From positions 3,596,001 through 3,660,000 of the forward strand of contig NZ_CP022989.1 in NCBI RefSeq assembly GCF_002278075.1: DNA of 64,000 nucleotides, written 5' to 3'. The first letter of the stretch is position 1. Every line of letters begins with the position of its first letter. Origin of the DNA: Paraburkholderia aromaticivorans. GTDB lineage: Bacteria; Pseudomonadota; Gammaproteobacteria; Burkholderiales; Burkholderiaceae. Shown piece after piece: positions 28,534 to 37,050 of the stretch. The notes beneath the pieces are model-generated. The model saw only the letters and a program-made list of their open reading frames with translations. It had not been told where the DNA came from and searched no databases. The position numbers and the translations under genes were made by a program.

Positions 28534-28676
28534 GTGCAAGCAATGCAAACCTGTACGAATTTTTATGCCGTCTTTGCTTGTACTTTGCCGGCCGAATGGA
28601 CTTAAATCCACGTAGGCCTTCGCGCGCGCCGCCACGCCTCGCGTCATCATCGGTATCTCTTCTTGCCCGCCCGTCC

Positions 28677-28922
28677 ATGTCTGAATTCAGCTTGCCCGCG
28701 CTGCTCGAATTTATCGGCCACGACCTCTCGCCCGTGCGCGCGGTCATCGCGTTTTTTCTGATCGGCTACCTCGTGGTCGGGTTGCCCGTTCATTTCCGCC
28801 AGGGCGCCGCATCGCGCAACATCTGGGGCACCGCCGCCGGCGTGACGATGGCCGCGATCTACGCGGCGTTCATCATCGGCGTGTACCCGGCCTTGCATCA
28901 TTCCTGGGCCTTGTTGCGCTAA
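28677..28922 (+). CDS. Small inner-membrane protein, two helices
   Basis: An 81-residue protein starting MSEFSLPALLEFIGHDLSPV. Two hydrophobic helices are visible (about residues 21-39 AVIAFFLIGYLVVGLPVHF and 50-70 AAGVTMAAIYAAFIIGVYP) separated by a short loop with RQGAASRNIW. I do not recognise the family. It is convergent with cysC, 24 bp away. Confidence 0.65.
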   Translation: MSEFSLPALLEFIGHDLSPVRAVIAFFLIGYLVVGLPVHFRQGAASRNIWGTAAGVTMAAIYAAFIIGVYPALHHSWALLR

Positions 28923-28946
28923 CGCGGAGGCAGTGCCGCGACGGCG

Positions 28947-29486
28947 CTACCCATTCAGGCGCCCCGTCGCGGCCAGATGCGCGAGCAGGCGGTCCACGCA
29001 TTCGTCGACCGGCATCCGCTCAGTGTCGATCACCACGTCGGGCGCGAGCGGCGTTTCGAACGGGTCGGAAATGCCGGTGAAATGCGCAATCTCGCCGCGT
29101 CGCGCGCGGGCATAGAGCCCCTTGGCATCGCGGGCTTCGCAAACCTTTAGCGGCGCATTCACGAAGACTTCGACGAAACCCTCGCCGACGATTTCACGCG
29201 CCGAGCGCCGATGCCGATGCTCCGGCGAGATGACGGCGGCAATCACGATGAAGCCCTGCTGCATGAAGAGCGCCGCGACGTGCGCGACGCGCCGCAGGTT
29301 TTCGGTGCGGTCCTCGGGTGTATAGCCCAGGTCGGCGTTCAGTCCACGCCGCAACACGTCGCCGTCGAGCACGATCGCCGCATGCCCCGCTTCTTTCAGC
29401 CGCCGGTGCAAGGCGTTGGCCAATGTCGACTTGCCGGCGCCGGAGAGCCCCGTCATCCATACCACCGCACCGCGGGACGCGCTCAT
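28947..29486 (-). CDS. cysC: Adenylylsulfate (APS) kinase
   Basis: It phosphorylates APS to PAPS, the activated sulfate donor. Start 29486 gives 179 residues, the usual CysC size. Walker A is GLSGAGKST; other motifs are [16 protein letters not shown], the substrate region [30 protein letters not shown], and [20 protein letters not shown]. Its ATG overlaps the stop of the TPR-sulfotransferase gene by 4 bp, so enzyme and PAPS consumer are co-translated. ATP sulfurylase genes are not in this window, so APS must come from elsewhere. Confidence 0.95.
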   Translation of the reverse strand: MSASRGAVVWMTGLSGAGKSTLANALHRRLKEAGHAAIVLDGDVLRRGLNADLGYTPEDRTENLRRVAHVAALFMQQGFIVIAAVISPEHRHRRSAREIVGEGFVEVFVNAPLKVCEARDAKGLYARARRGEIAHFTGISDPFETPLAPDVVIDTERMPVDECVDRLLAHLAATGRLNG

Positions 29487-31075
29487 GAGCGACGCTCCAT
29501 ACCGGCGGCCACGACCTCGTCGGCCCGAAGGCCGGCCGCCGGAGCCAGCTGCGGGCCCAAGCCGTCGAACAGCGGTTGAAGCAACGCCTGCCGCGGCTGC
29601 CAGCGTCGCAGCGATGTCCTGTACAGCGGACGGCGCACCTGCGCGGAACTGGCGGTGCTCACCTGGCGCATGGTCTGATGAAACGACAGACAGCGCTCGT
29701 CCCAGTCGAGCCCGCAATGCGCGAGCAGGCGCCGCACATTGCCTTCGAAATCGTCGACCAGTTCTTCATAGTTGACCTCGATCATCACCCCGTCGGGGAG
29801 CACGCGTTGCCAGTGAGCCATCAGGGCGTGATAGGCGCGATAGTAGCGGCCCAGTTCGCCGAGATCATAGCTGAACGGCACGTCGTGAAAGATTCGCGAA
29901 AAGATCGACAGGCAGGTTTGCAAAGGCGCACGGCTGCTGTGAATGAAGCGGGCGTTCGGCAGCGCCAGATGAATCAGGCCGAGGTTGATGAAGTTGAACG
30001 GATATTTGTCGGTGAAGTGCGTGAAGCGCGCGGTCGAGCCCGGTGCCTCTTCGCGCGCTTGGCGCTGGATTTCCGGCAACGCGCGGCGCATGCGGCGCAG
30101 ATAGTCCGCGCCGAGCGCGCGCAACGGCGCGACCTCGACCTCTCGCAGGGCTTCAATATCGATCTTCAAAGGATCGTCCGGCTCGCGACGGATGGCGTTC
30201 ACCAACGCCTCGCCGAATTCCGTGCGCTCGCCCGCGCCGAATACGCGCGGATGGCTCGCGAGAATCTGTTCGATCAACGTCGACCCCGAACGCGGCATGC
30301 CGACGATAAAGATCGGCGCATCTGACGGGTCGCCCAGACCACGCTTTGCCTGCAGCACCTCCGAAGTCGTCAATTCAGGCAGATGCGCGAACAGGCCGAG
30401 TGACTCCGCTTCGTTATAACGCACCGCCGTGCGGTGCAATGCGTTGCCCTTCAGGAAGTGATCGAACGACGCGTCGTGGCGGCCTACATCGGAAAGCGCC
30501 TGGCCGTAGGCGAAGTGAATTTCGGCCTGATCGGCCTGCGCCAACGAAGCAGCGTTGCCGGCAAGACGTTCCAGCGCGACGAATACCGGATCTTCGGTGG
30601 TGAGGCGCTTGGTCTGCACGAAGTTGCGGTAGTACAGCGGCACCTGCGGCGCGGCCTCGATCGCACGGCGATACGCCGCGTGAGCTTCGTCGAAACGGCC
30701 GAGCGCCTGCAGGCAGTTGCCCATGTTGTTGTGCGAGCCGTCGGCTTGCGGATTCAGGTGGACCGCTTCGCGATAAGCATCTACCGCTTGCTCGAGCCGA
30801 TGCATCTGCTCGAGTGTCCAGCCGAGGCCGTGATACGAATCCGTCTCGCGCGGATCGAGCGCGATGGCCTCCCGATAGCGCTCGACGGCTTCGGGGAAAC
30901 GGTTCAGGGCGGCGAGCGTGGCCGCGATACGCTGATGCACGAGCGCATCGTGGGGGGCTAGCGAGCGCGCGTTGTCGAAACGCTGGAGCGCCGCGTCGAG
31001 TTCGCCGCGCGCCGCCAAGGCTTCGCCTTCGGCGCGCCATTCCGATGCGGTGGCCGGCTGGGGATCGTGCTTCAT
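29483..31075 (-). CDS. TPR-repeat sulfotransferase
   Basis: A 530-residue two-domain protein. Residues 1 to about 145 hold TPR units (for example [60 protein letters not shown]). From about 255 a PAPS-dependent sulfotransferase fold begins with the 5'-phosphosulfate loop [34 protein letters not shown] fits the 3'-phosphate-binding Arg/Ser region. No signal peptide, so cytoplasmic. Pairing with APS kinase by a 4-bp overlap supports true sulfotransferase activity. The acceptor, perhaps protein or glycan, is unknown. Confidence 0.88.
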   Translation of the reverse strand: MKHDPQPATASEWRAEGEALAARGELDAALQRFDNARSLAPHDALVHQRIAATLAALNRFPEAVERYREAIALDPRETDSYHGLGWTLEQMHRLEQAVDAYREAVHLNPQADGSHNNMGNCLQALGRFDEAHAAYRRAIEAAPQVPLYYRNFVQTKRLTTEDPVFVALERLAGNAASLAQADQAEIHFAYGQALSDVGRHDASFDHFLKGNALHRTAVRYNEAESLGLFAHLPELTTSEVLQAKRGLGDPSDAPIFIVGMPRSGSTLIEQILASHPRVFGAGERTEFGEALVNAIRREPDDPLKIDIEALREVEVAPLRALGADYLRRMRRALPEIQRQAREEAPGSTARFTHFTDKYPFNFINLGLIHLALPNARFIHSSRAPLQTCLSIFSRIFHDVPFSYDLGELGRYYRAYHALMAHWQRVLPDGVMIEVNYEELVDDFEGNVRRLLAHCGLDWDERCLSFHQTMRQVSTASSAQVRRPLYRTSLRRWQPRQALLQPLFDGLGPQLAPAAGLRADEVVAAGMERRS

Positions 31076-31420
31076 TGACGGCTGGATTTTTTACAGGCTT
31101 CGCTTCGGGCGACCCTGACATTGAGCGGGGGCGCTCTTCATCCGGCCAGCCAATCGGCGCAGCCGAAGTTCGAGGGTAATGGTCTGAAGGGAACTTAACA
31201 GGCGCGCCCTACAGTTGCGTTGCGAAAATTTAACTAACTGTTACAACGCATGAACCGGCAAGGTCTGGCAGCGTGACGCCGCGCCTTGAGCCGCGGGCTT
31301 CGTTTGCCATGTATGTCTCACGGACGCGCCCTCGCGTGCGCAAGCGGTAATGCGCGGACACAAATGCTGCTGAACTCCTGAGCACGCGCCGTTTCTCACT
31401 CTCATCCGAAGGAGAAAATC
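31076..31420. promoter_or_regulatory. Divergent upstream region
   Basis: The gap between the sulfotransferase operon and the plus-strand lipoprotein gene is gene-free. AAGGAGAAAA just before 31421 is a strong ribosome site for the lipoprotein. An AT-rich block near 31225-31250 could hold the operon promoter; no exact boxes were assigned. Confidence 0.45.
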
Positions 31421-31777
31421 GTGAGCAGGCTCATTGCATCGATGGCGCTGTTGGCGGTGACGGCCAGCCTGACCGGGTGCGCGATCGCACCGGCATACGA
31501 CTACGGCTACGCGCAACCTTATTACCCTGGCTATGGCTACGCTTACGGGCCGCCGTATGCGCCGGTTTACGGCAGCGTCGGCATTTACGGCGGCTGGGGT
31601 GGCTCCTGCTGTTACTACCATGGCGACCATGGCGGATACTGGCACGGCGGTCATGGGTGGCATGGCGGAAACGGCGAACATGGCGGCTGGCATGGCGGTG
31701 GTTATGGCGGCTACCACGGCGGCAGCGGGAGTTCGTGGGGCAGCAGCGGCGGTCACGGCGGAGGACATGGGCATTGA
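31421..31777 (+). CDS. Gly/His/Tyr-rich lipoprotein
   Basis: A 118-residue precursor with a lipoprotein signal (MSRLIASMALLAVTASLTGC, lipobox LTGC, lipidated Cys20). The mature part is low complexity: a Tyr/Gly/Pro segment (YGYAQPYYPGYGYAYGPPYA) followed by repeated HGG and WHGG units to the end (HGGGHGH). The many histidines could bind Ni, Cu or Zn; this is inference. Start is backed by AAGGAG. It stands alone before dusA. Confidence 0.75.
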   Translation: MSRLIASMALLAVTASLTGCAIAPAYDYGYAQPYYPGYGYAYGPPYAPVYGSVGIYGGWGGSCCYYHGDHGGYWHGGHGWHGGNGEHGGWHGGGYGGYHGGSGSSWGSSGGHGGGHGH

Positions 31778-31913
31778 CCTGACCCGCGAGTGAGTTGCGG
31801 GTTGGCCAGTCGCATGGCCTCCGGCTCGAAGCGCTCCGGCATGCCCCGCCCGGACGGCGATTTCACGGGTTGCGGTAAAATCGGTGTTTTGAATCAAGCC
31901 GTTTGGCCGCCCC

Positions 31914-32915
31914 ATGTCTTCAGCTCGAATTGCCAGTCCGCGCCGCGTATCGGTTGCACCCATGATGGACTGGACCGACCGTCATTGCCGTTCCCTGCAT
32001 CGCGTGATCTCTCGCCATACGTGGCTTTACACGGAGATGGTGACGACCGGCGCGCTGCTGCACGGCGACGTGCCGCGCCACCTCGCGTTCACGCCCGCGG
32101 AAGCGCCGGTCGCCCTGCAGCTCGGCGGCAGCGAACCTGACGACCTCGCCCGCTCGGCAAAACTGGGCGAGCAATGGGGCTACGACGAAATCAATCTGAA
32201 CTGCGGCTGCCCGTCCGAGCGTGTGCAACGCGGCGCATTCGGCGCGTGCCTGATGAACGAGCCGCGACTCGTCGCCGACTGCGTGAAGGCCATGCGCGAC
32301 GCGGTGTCCGTGCCGGTGACCGTGAAGCACCGCATCGGCGTCGATGCCGTCGAGGAATATGCGTTCGTGCGCGATTTCGTCGGCACGATTGCGGACGCAG
32401 GCTGCGAGGTGTTCATCGTGCATGCGCGCAACGCGATTCTGAAGGGGTTGAGCCCGAAGGAAAATCGCGAGATTCCGCCGCTCAAATACGACTACGCGTA
32501 TCAGTTGAAGCGCGACTTTCCGCATCTGGAGATCATCATCAACGGCGGCATCAAGACGCTCGATGAAGTGGAAACACATCTTCAGCGCGTCGACGGCGTG
32601 ATGCTCGGACGCGAGGCTTATCACAACCCGTATGTGCTGGCCGATGTCGATGCGCGCTTCTACGGGTCGACAGAGACGCCGCTGACACGCGAGCAGGTCG
32701 AAGCGAAACTGATCGAGTATTGCGCCGCTGAGATGGCGCGCGGCACTTACCTCGGCGCGATCACGCGCCACGCGCTCGGGCTTTATCGCGGTGAAACGGG
32801 GGCGCGTGGATGGCGCCGTGTACTGTCCGATAGCAAACGCCTCGCCGCGCGCGATCTGACCATCTTCGACGAGGCAAGGCAGCATCTGCGCGAGCCCGTC
32901 GAAATTTTTGAATAA
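31914..32915 (+). CDS. dusA: tRNA-dihydrouridine(20/20a) synthase DusA
   Basis: An FMN enzyme reducing uridine 20/20a in the tRNA D-loop. The 333-residue protein has the DusA pattern: SVAPMMDWTDRHCRSLHRVI, YTEMVTTGALLHGD, QLGGSEPDDLA, and the catalytic cysteine (Cys99) in NLNCGCPSERVQ. HRIGVDAVEEYAFV and INGGIKTLDE line the FMN site. MMDWTDRHCR distinguishes DusA from DusB/C. It lies just upstream of a tRNA-His gene. Confidence 0.96.
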   Translation: MSSARIASPRRVSVAPMMDWTDRHCRSLHRVISRHTWLYTEMVTTGALLHGDVPRHLAFTPAEAPVALQLGGSEPDDLARSAKLGEQWGYDEINLNCGCPSERVQRGAFGACLMNEPRLVADCVKAMRDAVSVPVTVKHRIGVDAVEEYAFVRDFVGTIADAGCEVFIVHARNAILKGLSPKENREIPPLKYDYAYQLKRDFPHLEIIINGGIKTLDEVETHLQRVDGVMLGREAYHNPYVLADVDARFYGSTETPLTREQVEAKLIEYCAAEMARGTYLGAITRHALGLYRGETGARGWRRVLSDSKRLAARDLTIFDEARQHLREPVEIFE

Positions 32916-32920
32916 AGGAC

Positions 32921-32949
32921 TAGGCAAACGAGATTCTTGTTCGTATAAT
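32921..32949 (+). promoter_or_regulatory. tRNA-His promoter
   Basis: A consensus TATAAT at 32944-32949 is preceded at 17 bp by TAGGCA (four of six match to TTGACA). It begins right after the dusA stop and is about 54 bp upstream of the tRNA. Confidence 0.65.
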
Positions 32950-33003
32950 CTCGTTTCTTCATCGACGAGCCAGGTTTTACGGCAAGTCAAGCAGATGTCA
33001 GTG

Positions 33004-33079
33004 GTGGCTGTAGCTCAGTTGGTAGAGTCCAGGATTGTGATTCCTGTTGTCGTGGGTTCGAGCCCCATCAGCCACCCCA
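33004..33079 (+). tRNA. tRNA-His (GTG)
   Basis: Acceptor GTGGCTG pairs with CAGCCAC, and an extra G at 33003 can pair with C33076, the G-1 identity element of tRNA-His. The D-arm has AGCTCAGTTGGTAGAG, the anticodon GTG is at 33037-33039, the T-arm is GTGGGTTCGAGCCCCAT, and CCA is encoded at 33077-33079. Confidence 0.97.
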
Positions 33080-33111
33080 AAGAATTCAAAGCGGTTCAAT
33101 GCTTTACTGAG

Positions 33112-33146
33112 CGGCACTGTGCAAAACACAGTGCCGTTTTTGTTTT
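33112..33146 (+). terminator. Intrinsic terminator after tRNA-His
   Basis: CGGCACTGTG-caaaa-CACAGTGCCG forms a perfect 10-bp stem followed by TTTTTGTTTTT. It ends the tRNA transcript. Confidence 0.93.
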
Positions 33147-33353
33147 TGCTCCCCCGCCCGATTCCCATTTGGGAATTGCCCCCTTTCCGGCATACGCCAA
33201 ACGACATGGACTGCGTGTCCAAACAGCGCCTCGAGTTGCTGTGGCCCTGCGGTCGTTCATTGCTTCGACGCTGCTTCGAGTTGCGAAATCCGTTGGCGAG
33301 CCATGCGCGGCGACTGGAATCAGCTATTGATGGCCAGTCGCAGGGCTCTACAT

Positions 33354-34424
33354 TTAACGGGACGCATAGATCCGTTTCGGATCGAGCACGACATGCTTGA
33401 TGTGAATCTTTTTCCATGTGTAGGTGATGTGAACCAGGCCGTCTGGGGATTGAATAATCGCGGGGTACGAAAACTCCTGATTCGGCTCGCTCTCAAGGTC
33501 CTGCACGTTACGATAGGTCTGATGATCGGCAGAGATAAGGACAGACAGCCTGTGTCGGTCCCAACGACCTTCGACGTAAGGTAGCGGATTCGTCACGATC
33601 AGATCGCGCCCGTCGGTCAAGGTCACTGCGTCCAGACCGGAATTCGAGTTAGGAATATCCAACGGCGCGAGAACGCTCCACGTCTTTCCGTAGTCTCTCG
33701 ACCTGGTGCTGAATACAAAACCGTTTTTCGTGCGGACGAGCGCCTGCAACTTCCCGTGGCCATGGTCAAGGATCGCAGGCTGGATCGCCTGAACTGGACG
33801 TGGCCCGGCCGGCGGGTACACGGCGTCCCACGTATTGCCTCCGTCCATGGAACGCTCGAAGTGAATTTTCCATCCGTCATACTCGGTGCTGCTTCCTGCT
33901 ATCACGATTCCATTTGATAGTTCGACGGGCTTGTCTTTCGCGGGCCCCGAAACACTCGGCCCAAGAGCATCCGGCGTTGACCACGTCGCGCCGCCGTCGA
34001 GCGAAGTCATGCGGAAGGGATGCCAATCGGCGGGCAATTTCCCTCGGCGATAGAACAACATCAAGGGACCGTGCTTCGGAGAAAAAAGAATCGGGTTAAT
34101 GACTGTCAGCGCTTTGCCGTCAGGCGGGAGACCATCTGCAATGCGAACTGGCGCACTCCATCGGTTCCCGGAGAAGCGCGCCTCCCACACACCAATGTCA
34201 TTCGCCGCTTCTTTGCTGCCGGCCAGCCATGCAGCGACTAGATGGCCGTTCGAGTAGGCGATCGTCGACGCATGACAAAATGCTACGTTCTGCGTTTGAT
34301 TGATGACTTCCGTCGACCGAACCGCGTCGAGATTATTTTCGTTTCCCGCAGAAGATTGCACCGACCAAATGCAAAGGATACCGAAAGATAGATGTCGGAA
34401 ATATGACAATTTTTGCCGCGTCAT
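33354..34424 (-). CDS. Secreted sialidase-superfamily (BNR/Asp-box) protein
   Basis: A 356-residue six-bladed propeller candidate. A signal peptide covers about residues 1-26 (FGILCIWSVQSSA). Three Asp-boxes are clear: SLDGGATWS (141-149), SMDGGNTWD (192-200) and SRDYGKTWS (242-250). The end FSYPAIIQSPDGLVHITYTW matches the BNR_2 type. I see no FRIP motif, so true sialidase activity is unproved; other glycans are possible. Codon use is AT-richer than the flanking genes and it sits next to a tRNA gene, both hints of transfer. Confidence 0.82.
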   Translation of the reverse strand: MTRQKLSYFRHLSFGILCIWSVQSSAGNENNLDAVRSTEVINQTQNVAFCHASTIAYSNGHLVAAWLAGSKEAANDIGVWEARFSGNRWSAPVRIADGLPPDGKALTVINPILFSPKHGPLMLFYRRGKLPADWHPFRMTSLDGGATWSTPDALGPSVSGPAKDKPVELSNGIVIAGSSTEYDGWKIHFERSMDGGNTWDAVYPPAGPRPVQAIQPAILDHGHGKLQALVRTKNGFVFSTRSRDYGKTWSVLAPLDIPNSNSGLDAVTLTDGRDLIVTNPLPYVEGRWDRHRLSVLISADHQTYRNVQDLESEPNQEFSYPAIIQSPDGLVHITYTWKKIHIKHVVLDPKRIYASR

Positions 34425-34555
34425 GCCGATTGAGCCGGTGGTAGAGGGATGGACTAGCTTTCAGAGACGACGGATGGTAACCGATCCAGGTGTAAGTTTC
34501 GGAACCGGCTCGATTTCTTTATAGAAATTATTTGGAACTCGGTTACGGGATGCGG

Positions 34556-34849
34556 TTATAAGTTTGGACGGGGTTTCGGTCTGCCCGGCAGTGGTCTGCG
34601 CTTGCGCAGCTTTCTGGTTAGCCGAAGCGACCTTCGCCTCACACTGAAATAGGTGATCGTGGCAAGCAGCACGGCGAGCGCGTTGATGAAGCCGGGCAGC
34701 TTCGTGAGCGCGAAGTCGAAGCACATGTTGCAGGTCGCACGCTGGCGCGCGCATTTGAGATCGCGCGATAACGGCAGGTTGCGATCGATTTTGGCCTTTC
34801 CGCTTTCAAGCCCGCTCAATCGCGTGTCAACGAGCCGCGTCCGGCACAT
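34556..34849 (-). CDS. Possible small membrane protein in the mini-gene chain
   Basis: A 97-residue frame starting MCRTRLVDTRLSGLESGKAK. Cysteines occur in KCARQRATCNMCFDF, a hydrophobic helix follows (LPGFINALAVLLATITYF), and the end is very basic (RRRSLRLTRKLRKRRPLPGR). Its ATG lies inside the last codons of the gene at 34827-35072. GC3 is high in the middle, which supports coding, but the tail looks degraded. I do not recognise it; it could be a remnant. Confidence 0.35.
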   Translation of the reverse strand: MCRTRLVDTRLSGLESGKAKIDRNLPLSRDLKCARQRATCNMCFDFALTKLPGFINALAVLLATITYFSVRRRSLRLTRKLRKRRPLPGRPKPRPNL

Positions 34850-35072
34850 TCGCGCCGCCCTCGTCCGTTTCGGTCGAAAGCCGCCCTGTGTTGCGCAAGG
34901 CCGACAGCACATCCTCGATTCGCGCGTCCTCGATCAGGCGCCGTCCGGCGCGCAGACGTCGTGCGTTCGTCAAATCGATGGCGCGCTGCCAATCGGACAT
35001 TTCGGCGGCGATATACACAGCCATTCCGTAGCCATATCGCTCGGCGAGTTTGTAGTCGAAGAAGTATTTCAT
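34827..35072 (-). CDS. Uncharacterised small protein
   Basis: Start 35072 gives 81 residues: MKYFFDYKLAERYGYGMAVY, then AAEMSDWQRAIDLTNARRLR and EDARIEDVLSALRNTGRLS. An in-frame ATG at 35153 would add 27 basic residues with a poorer match to a coding pattern. Codon use is coding-like. It is third in a minus-strand chain with the genes at 35225-35562 and overlaps the next gene by 23 bp. Family unknown. Confidence 0.5.
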   Translation of the reverse strand: MKYFFDYKLAERYGYGMAVYIAAEMSDWQRAIDLTNARRLRAGRRLIEDARIEDVLSALRNTGRLSTETDEGGANVPDAAR

Positions 35073-35224
35073 GCTTTCGTTTTCGGCAGCCGCACCGAAA
35101 ACTTTACAGCGACGACGCCACGGTTTCTGATTGCGCCTGCTGCGCGGCGCCATCCTCGACACGGTTACCGCTTTAAAACCCTGCCGTCGCAACAGACGGC
35201 GCCTGCGCCAGAAACGGTCAGCTG

Positions 35225-35449
35225 TCAGTGCTGACTCGCGTTCAGCAGCACCCAGATCTGCTTGTGAGGCTCACCAGCCAGAATGCGGGCGAACACCGCC
35301 TTGCAGCGCACACACGTGTAGTGCTCCTCCACTCGCCCGTCTTTCCCGGCCCCGCGATGATTCAGCGTCAGTCCGTCGTGCGGCCTATGGCCGGCCGGCT
35401 GGCCATAAAGGTCGGCGCAGGCAGCACACGGTTGAATCCACAAGTCCAT
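35225..35449 (-). CDS. Small zinc-ribbon-like protein
   Basis: A 74-residue protein with two CxxC pairs, PCAACADLYG near residue 8 and HYTCVRCKAVFARIL near residue 45, a spacing suited to one zinc site. It ends HKQIWVLLNASQH. No signal peptide. The ATG at 35447-35449 shares its A with the TGA stop of the gene upstream (TGATG), a sign of coupled translation. Family not recognised; nucleic-acid binding is possible but unproved. Confidence 0.65.
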   Translation of the reverse strand: MDLWIQPCAACADLYGQPAGHRPHDGLTLNHRGAGKDGRVEEHYTCVRCKAVFARILAGEPHKQIWVLLNASQH

Positions 35450-35562
35450 CAAGTGCTCCCCAAGTAACGGATCCAGGTCGAAATCCGGACCGCATCCACG
35501 TTCTCCACCGCCCTTAACCTCGCTGCGTCCCGGTCTTTCACCTCGTAAAACCGTTGCCCCAT
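35449..35562 (-). CDS. 37-residue protein coupled to the zinc-ribbon gene
   Basis: An open frame from the ATG at 35560-35562 to a TGA that overlaps the next ATG. It starts MGQRFYEVKDRDAARLRAVE and continues NVDAVRISTWIRYLGST. The mixed charged/hydrophobic pattern and the TGATG junction make it look coding despite its size. No clear ribosome site precedes it, so a start further upstream by an alternative codon cannot be excluded. Confidence 0.5.
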   Translation of the reverse strand: MGQRFYEVKDRDAARLRAVENVDAVRISTWIRYLGST

Positions 35563-35760
35563 GGGGTCGGACCGTCGCTGACGCTTGTCCCGCCTACCTC
35601 CCGTCGATTATTTCAGAATCAAGAACAGTAATTTCAATTTATCGGTACAAATTCTCGATAGTAGGGGTATACACTGCATTCCATCGACGTTGCAGACACA
35701 CCTCACCGGCCCCTGCGACGCCTTCCTGAAATGAAATCGAAACATTCTCGGAGTCACACC

Positions 35761-36027
35761 ATGAAGACCAAGCTTATCGCCGCTTTGCTCGTTGCTGTTT
35801 CCGCCTCGGTCGCCGCTCCTGCTTTTGCTAGCGGCTACGGCCCGGCACCGTTCTACCGTCCGTCGGTCGGCGCACCGGCTTCGCAACAAGGTCAGAACGC
35901 ACAAACCGTCGCGGCTGAACGCGCGAACGCTCAATCGAATGCCTACGGCGGCGTGAACAACGTGTCGTCGCAATCGGGTGCCAAAGAGCCGGTTTCGGGC
36001 CCGCAATCGGTTTTCTTCGGCCACTAA
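35761..36027 (+). CDS. Small secreted protein
   Basis: An 88-residue precursor with a textbook signal peptide (MKTKLIAALLVAVSASVAAP, cleavage after AFA). The mature 65 residues are Ser/Gln/Asn/Gly-rich (for example ASQQGQNAQTVAAERANAQS) with no cysteine and no recognised domain. Start 35761 fits the signal peptide; the open frame runs 10 codons further upstream. Likely periplasmic and unstructured. A stable hairpin follows. Confidence 0.7.
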   Translation: MKTKLIAALLVAVSASVAAPAFASGYGPAPFYRPSVGAPASQQGQNAQTVAAERANAQSNAYGGVNNVSSQSGAKEPVSGPQSVFFGH

Positions 36028-36073
36028 GCCGTTGCCGTTGAACCGGCTGCCTCACGAGGGCGGCCGGTAAACC

Positions 36074-36107
36074 GGGCGCCGCGCATGCAGTATCGATGCC
36101 GGCGCCC
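36074..36107 (+). terminator. Hairpin after the small secreted protein gene
   Basis: GGGCGCCG pairs with CGGCGCCC, extended inside by GCAT/ATGC with one bulge and a 9-nt loop. It lies 47 bp after the stop and is followed by AGTTGCGTTT, a weak T tract, so terminator function is probable rather than certain. Confidence 0.55.
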
Positions 36108-36330
36108 AGTTGCGTTTACTCGCGCTAGAACCGTCCCATTGCGTCCGGCGCGCCGCTCGGCGACACCGCTATGGGACCCTCGGCGGGTTCAGTCGCAAAA
36201 TCCAAAGTGGGCTCCAAGGAATCATGACGGCGTGTCCTTGCCTGATCGAACGCGCTTGTGATGTCCCTCGGCTCTGGCCGAAGCGACCAAACCGCCGATA
36301 CCACCAAATACGACGAAACCCTTCGCGCGA

Positions 36331-36573
36331 CTAAACGGCGAGGCCCGCGTCGATCGCTTGACGCGCCGCGCGGAATGCCGCCTCGGCTGCGGCATGCTCG
36401 GTGGGCCATAAGCTGTCGATATGCACGAGGCGCCAGTCGATCACCACCACGTCGTCCCGCAACACCCGGAAATGCGCTTTGACGCCCGTCAGCACCTGCT
36501 CGACGGCGACCTCGATGTCGCAGTCCTGATAGCGCTCCTGGTAGTCCCCCATGTCGATGCCCTTCGGCTCCAT
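36331..36573 (-). CDS. Conserved small hypothetical protein
   Basis: Start 36573 gives 80 residues beginning MEPKGIDMGDYQERYQDCDI and is preceded by AAGGAGAAG at ideal distance. The core EVAVEQVLTGVKAHFRVLRD, then VVIDWRLVHIDSLWPTEHAA and a helical AEAAFRAARQAIDAG, looks like a small alpha/beta fold. No signal peptide. I recall similar short proteins in Burkholderiales but cannot name a family. Confidence 0.7.
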   Translation of the reverse strand: MEPKGIDMGDYQERYQDCDIEVAVEQVLTGVKAHFRVLRDDVVVIDWRLVHIDSLWPTEHAAAEAAFRAARQAIDAGLAV

Positions 36574-36685
36574 GTGCTTCTCCTTGGGTATCGCCGCGAA
36601 TGTGACGGCCAGCCTGACCCGGCGAGCCCCCAGTGGGCCCGCGCAACCCTTCGGCCTGGGCGTCAGGCCGAGCCTGCCCTGACGA

Positions 36686-36883
36686 TCAATCGCAATCGCC
36701 GGAAAGATATTGCCGGCCGTTGCAGGTGATCTCGACTTCGCCGCCGCTCGCCTCGGCGACCAGACCGCCCGCCAGCAATTCGGCGGTAACGGACTGCGCC
36801 AGCTTCGGCGCCTGCTGTCCGACACCGACGTCGTTCAAACGCCGCAGGGCTTCAACCGCTTCGGGACTCAAGGACTTCGACAT
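36686..36883 (-). CDS. Small hypothetical protein
   Basis: A 65-residue protein from the ATG at 36881-36883, chosen because CGGAGA lies upstream; an ATG eight codons earlier lacks one. It reads MSKSLSPEAVEALRRLNDVG, then LAQSVTAELLAGGLVAEA, and ends ITCNGRQYLSGDCD. The shape (helix, helix, short beta end) resembles a minimal winged helix, but this is a guess. It is on the same strand as the gene at 36331, 112 bp upstream of it. Confidence 0.55.
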   Translation of the reverse strand: MSKSLSPEAVEALRRLNDVGVGQQAPKLAQSVTAELLAGGLVAEASGGEVEITCNGRQYLSGDCD

Positions 36884-37050
36884 GGCTGTCTCCGTCGACA
36901 TGCTCAATTCATCCTAGCAAGTTTCGGGGACGAATGCAGGCGCCGCATCGAGGCACGCGGGTTGCGTGCCGCAGGTGATTCAACCAGCGTGACGGCGGCT
37001 AAACCGGCGACCAGCCAAACCGGCCGGCGGCATCGCGAGGGAGGACGACC

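Noticed and set aside
33080..36000. Duplicate of the tRNA-His 3' end marking an integrated element
   Set aside because: Scanned for the GGTTCGAGCCCCATCAGCC segment on the plus strand and for its complement; no second copy was seen.
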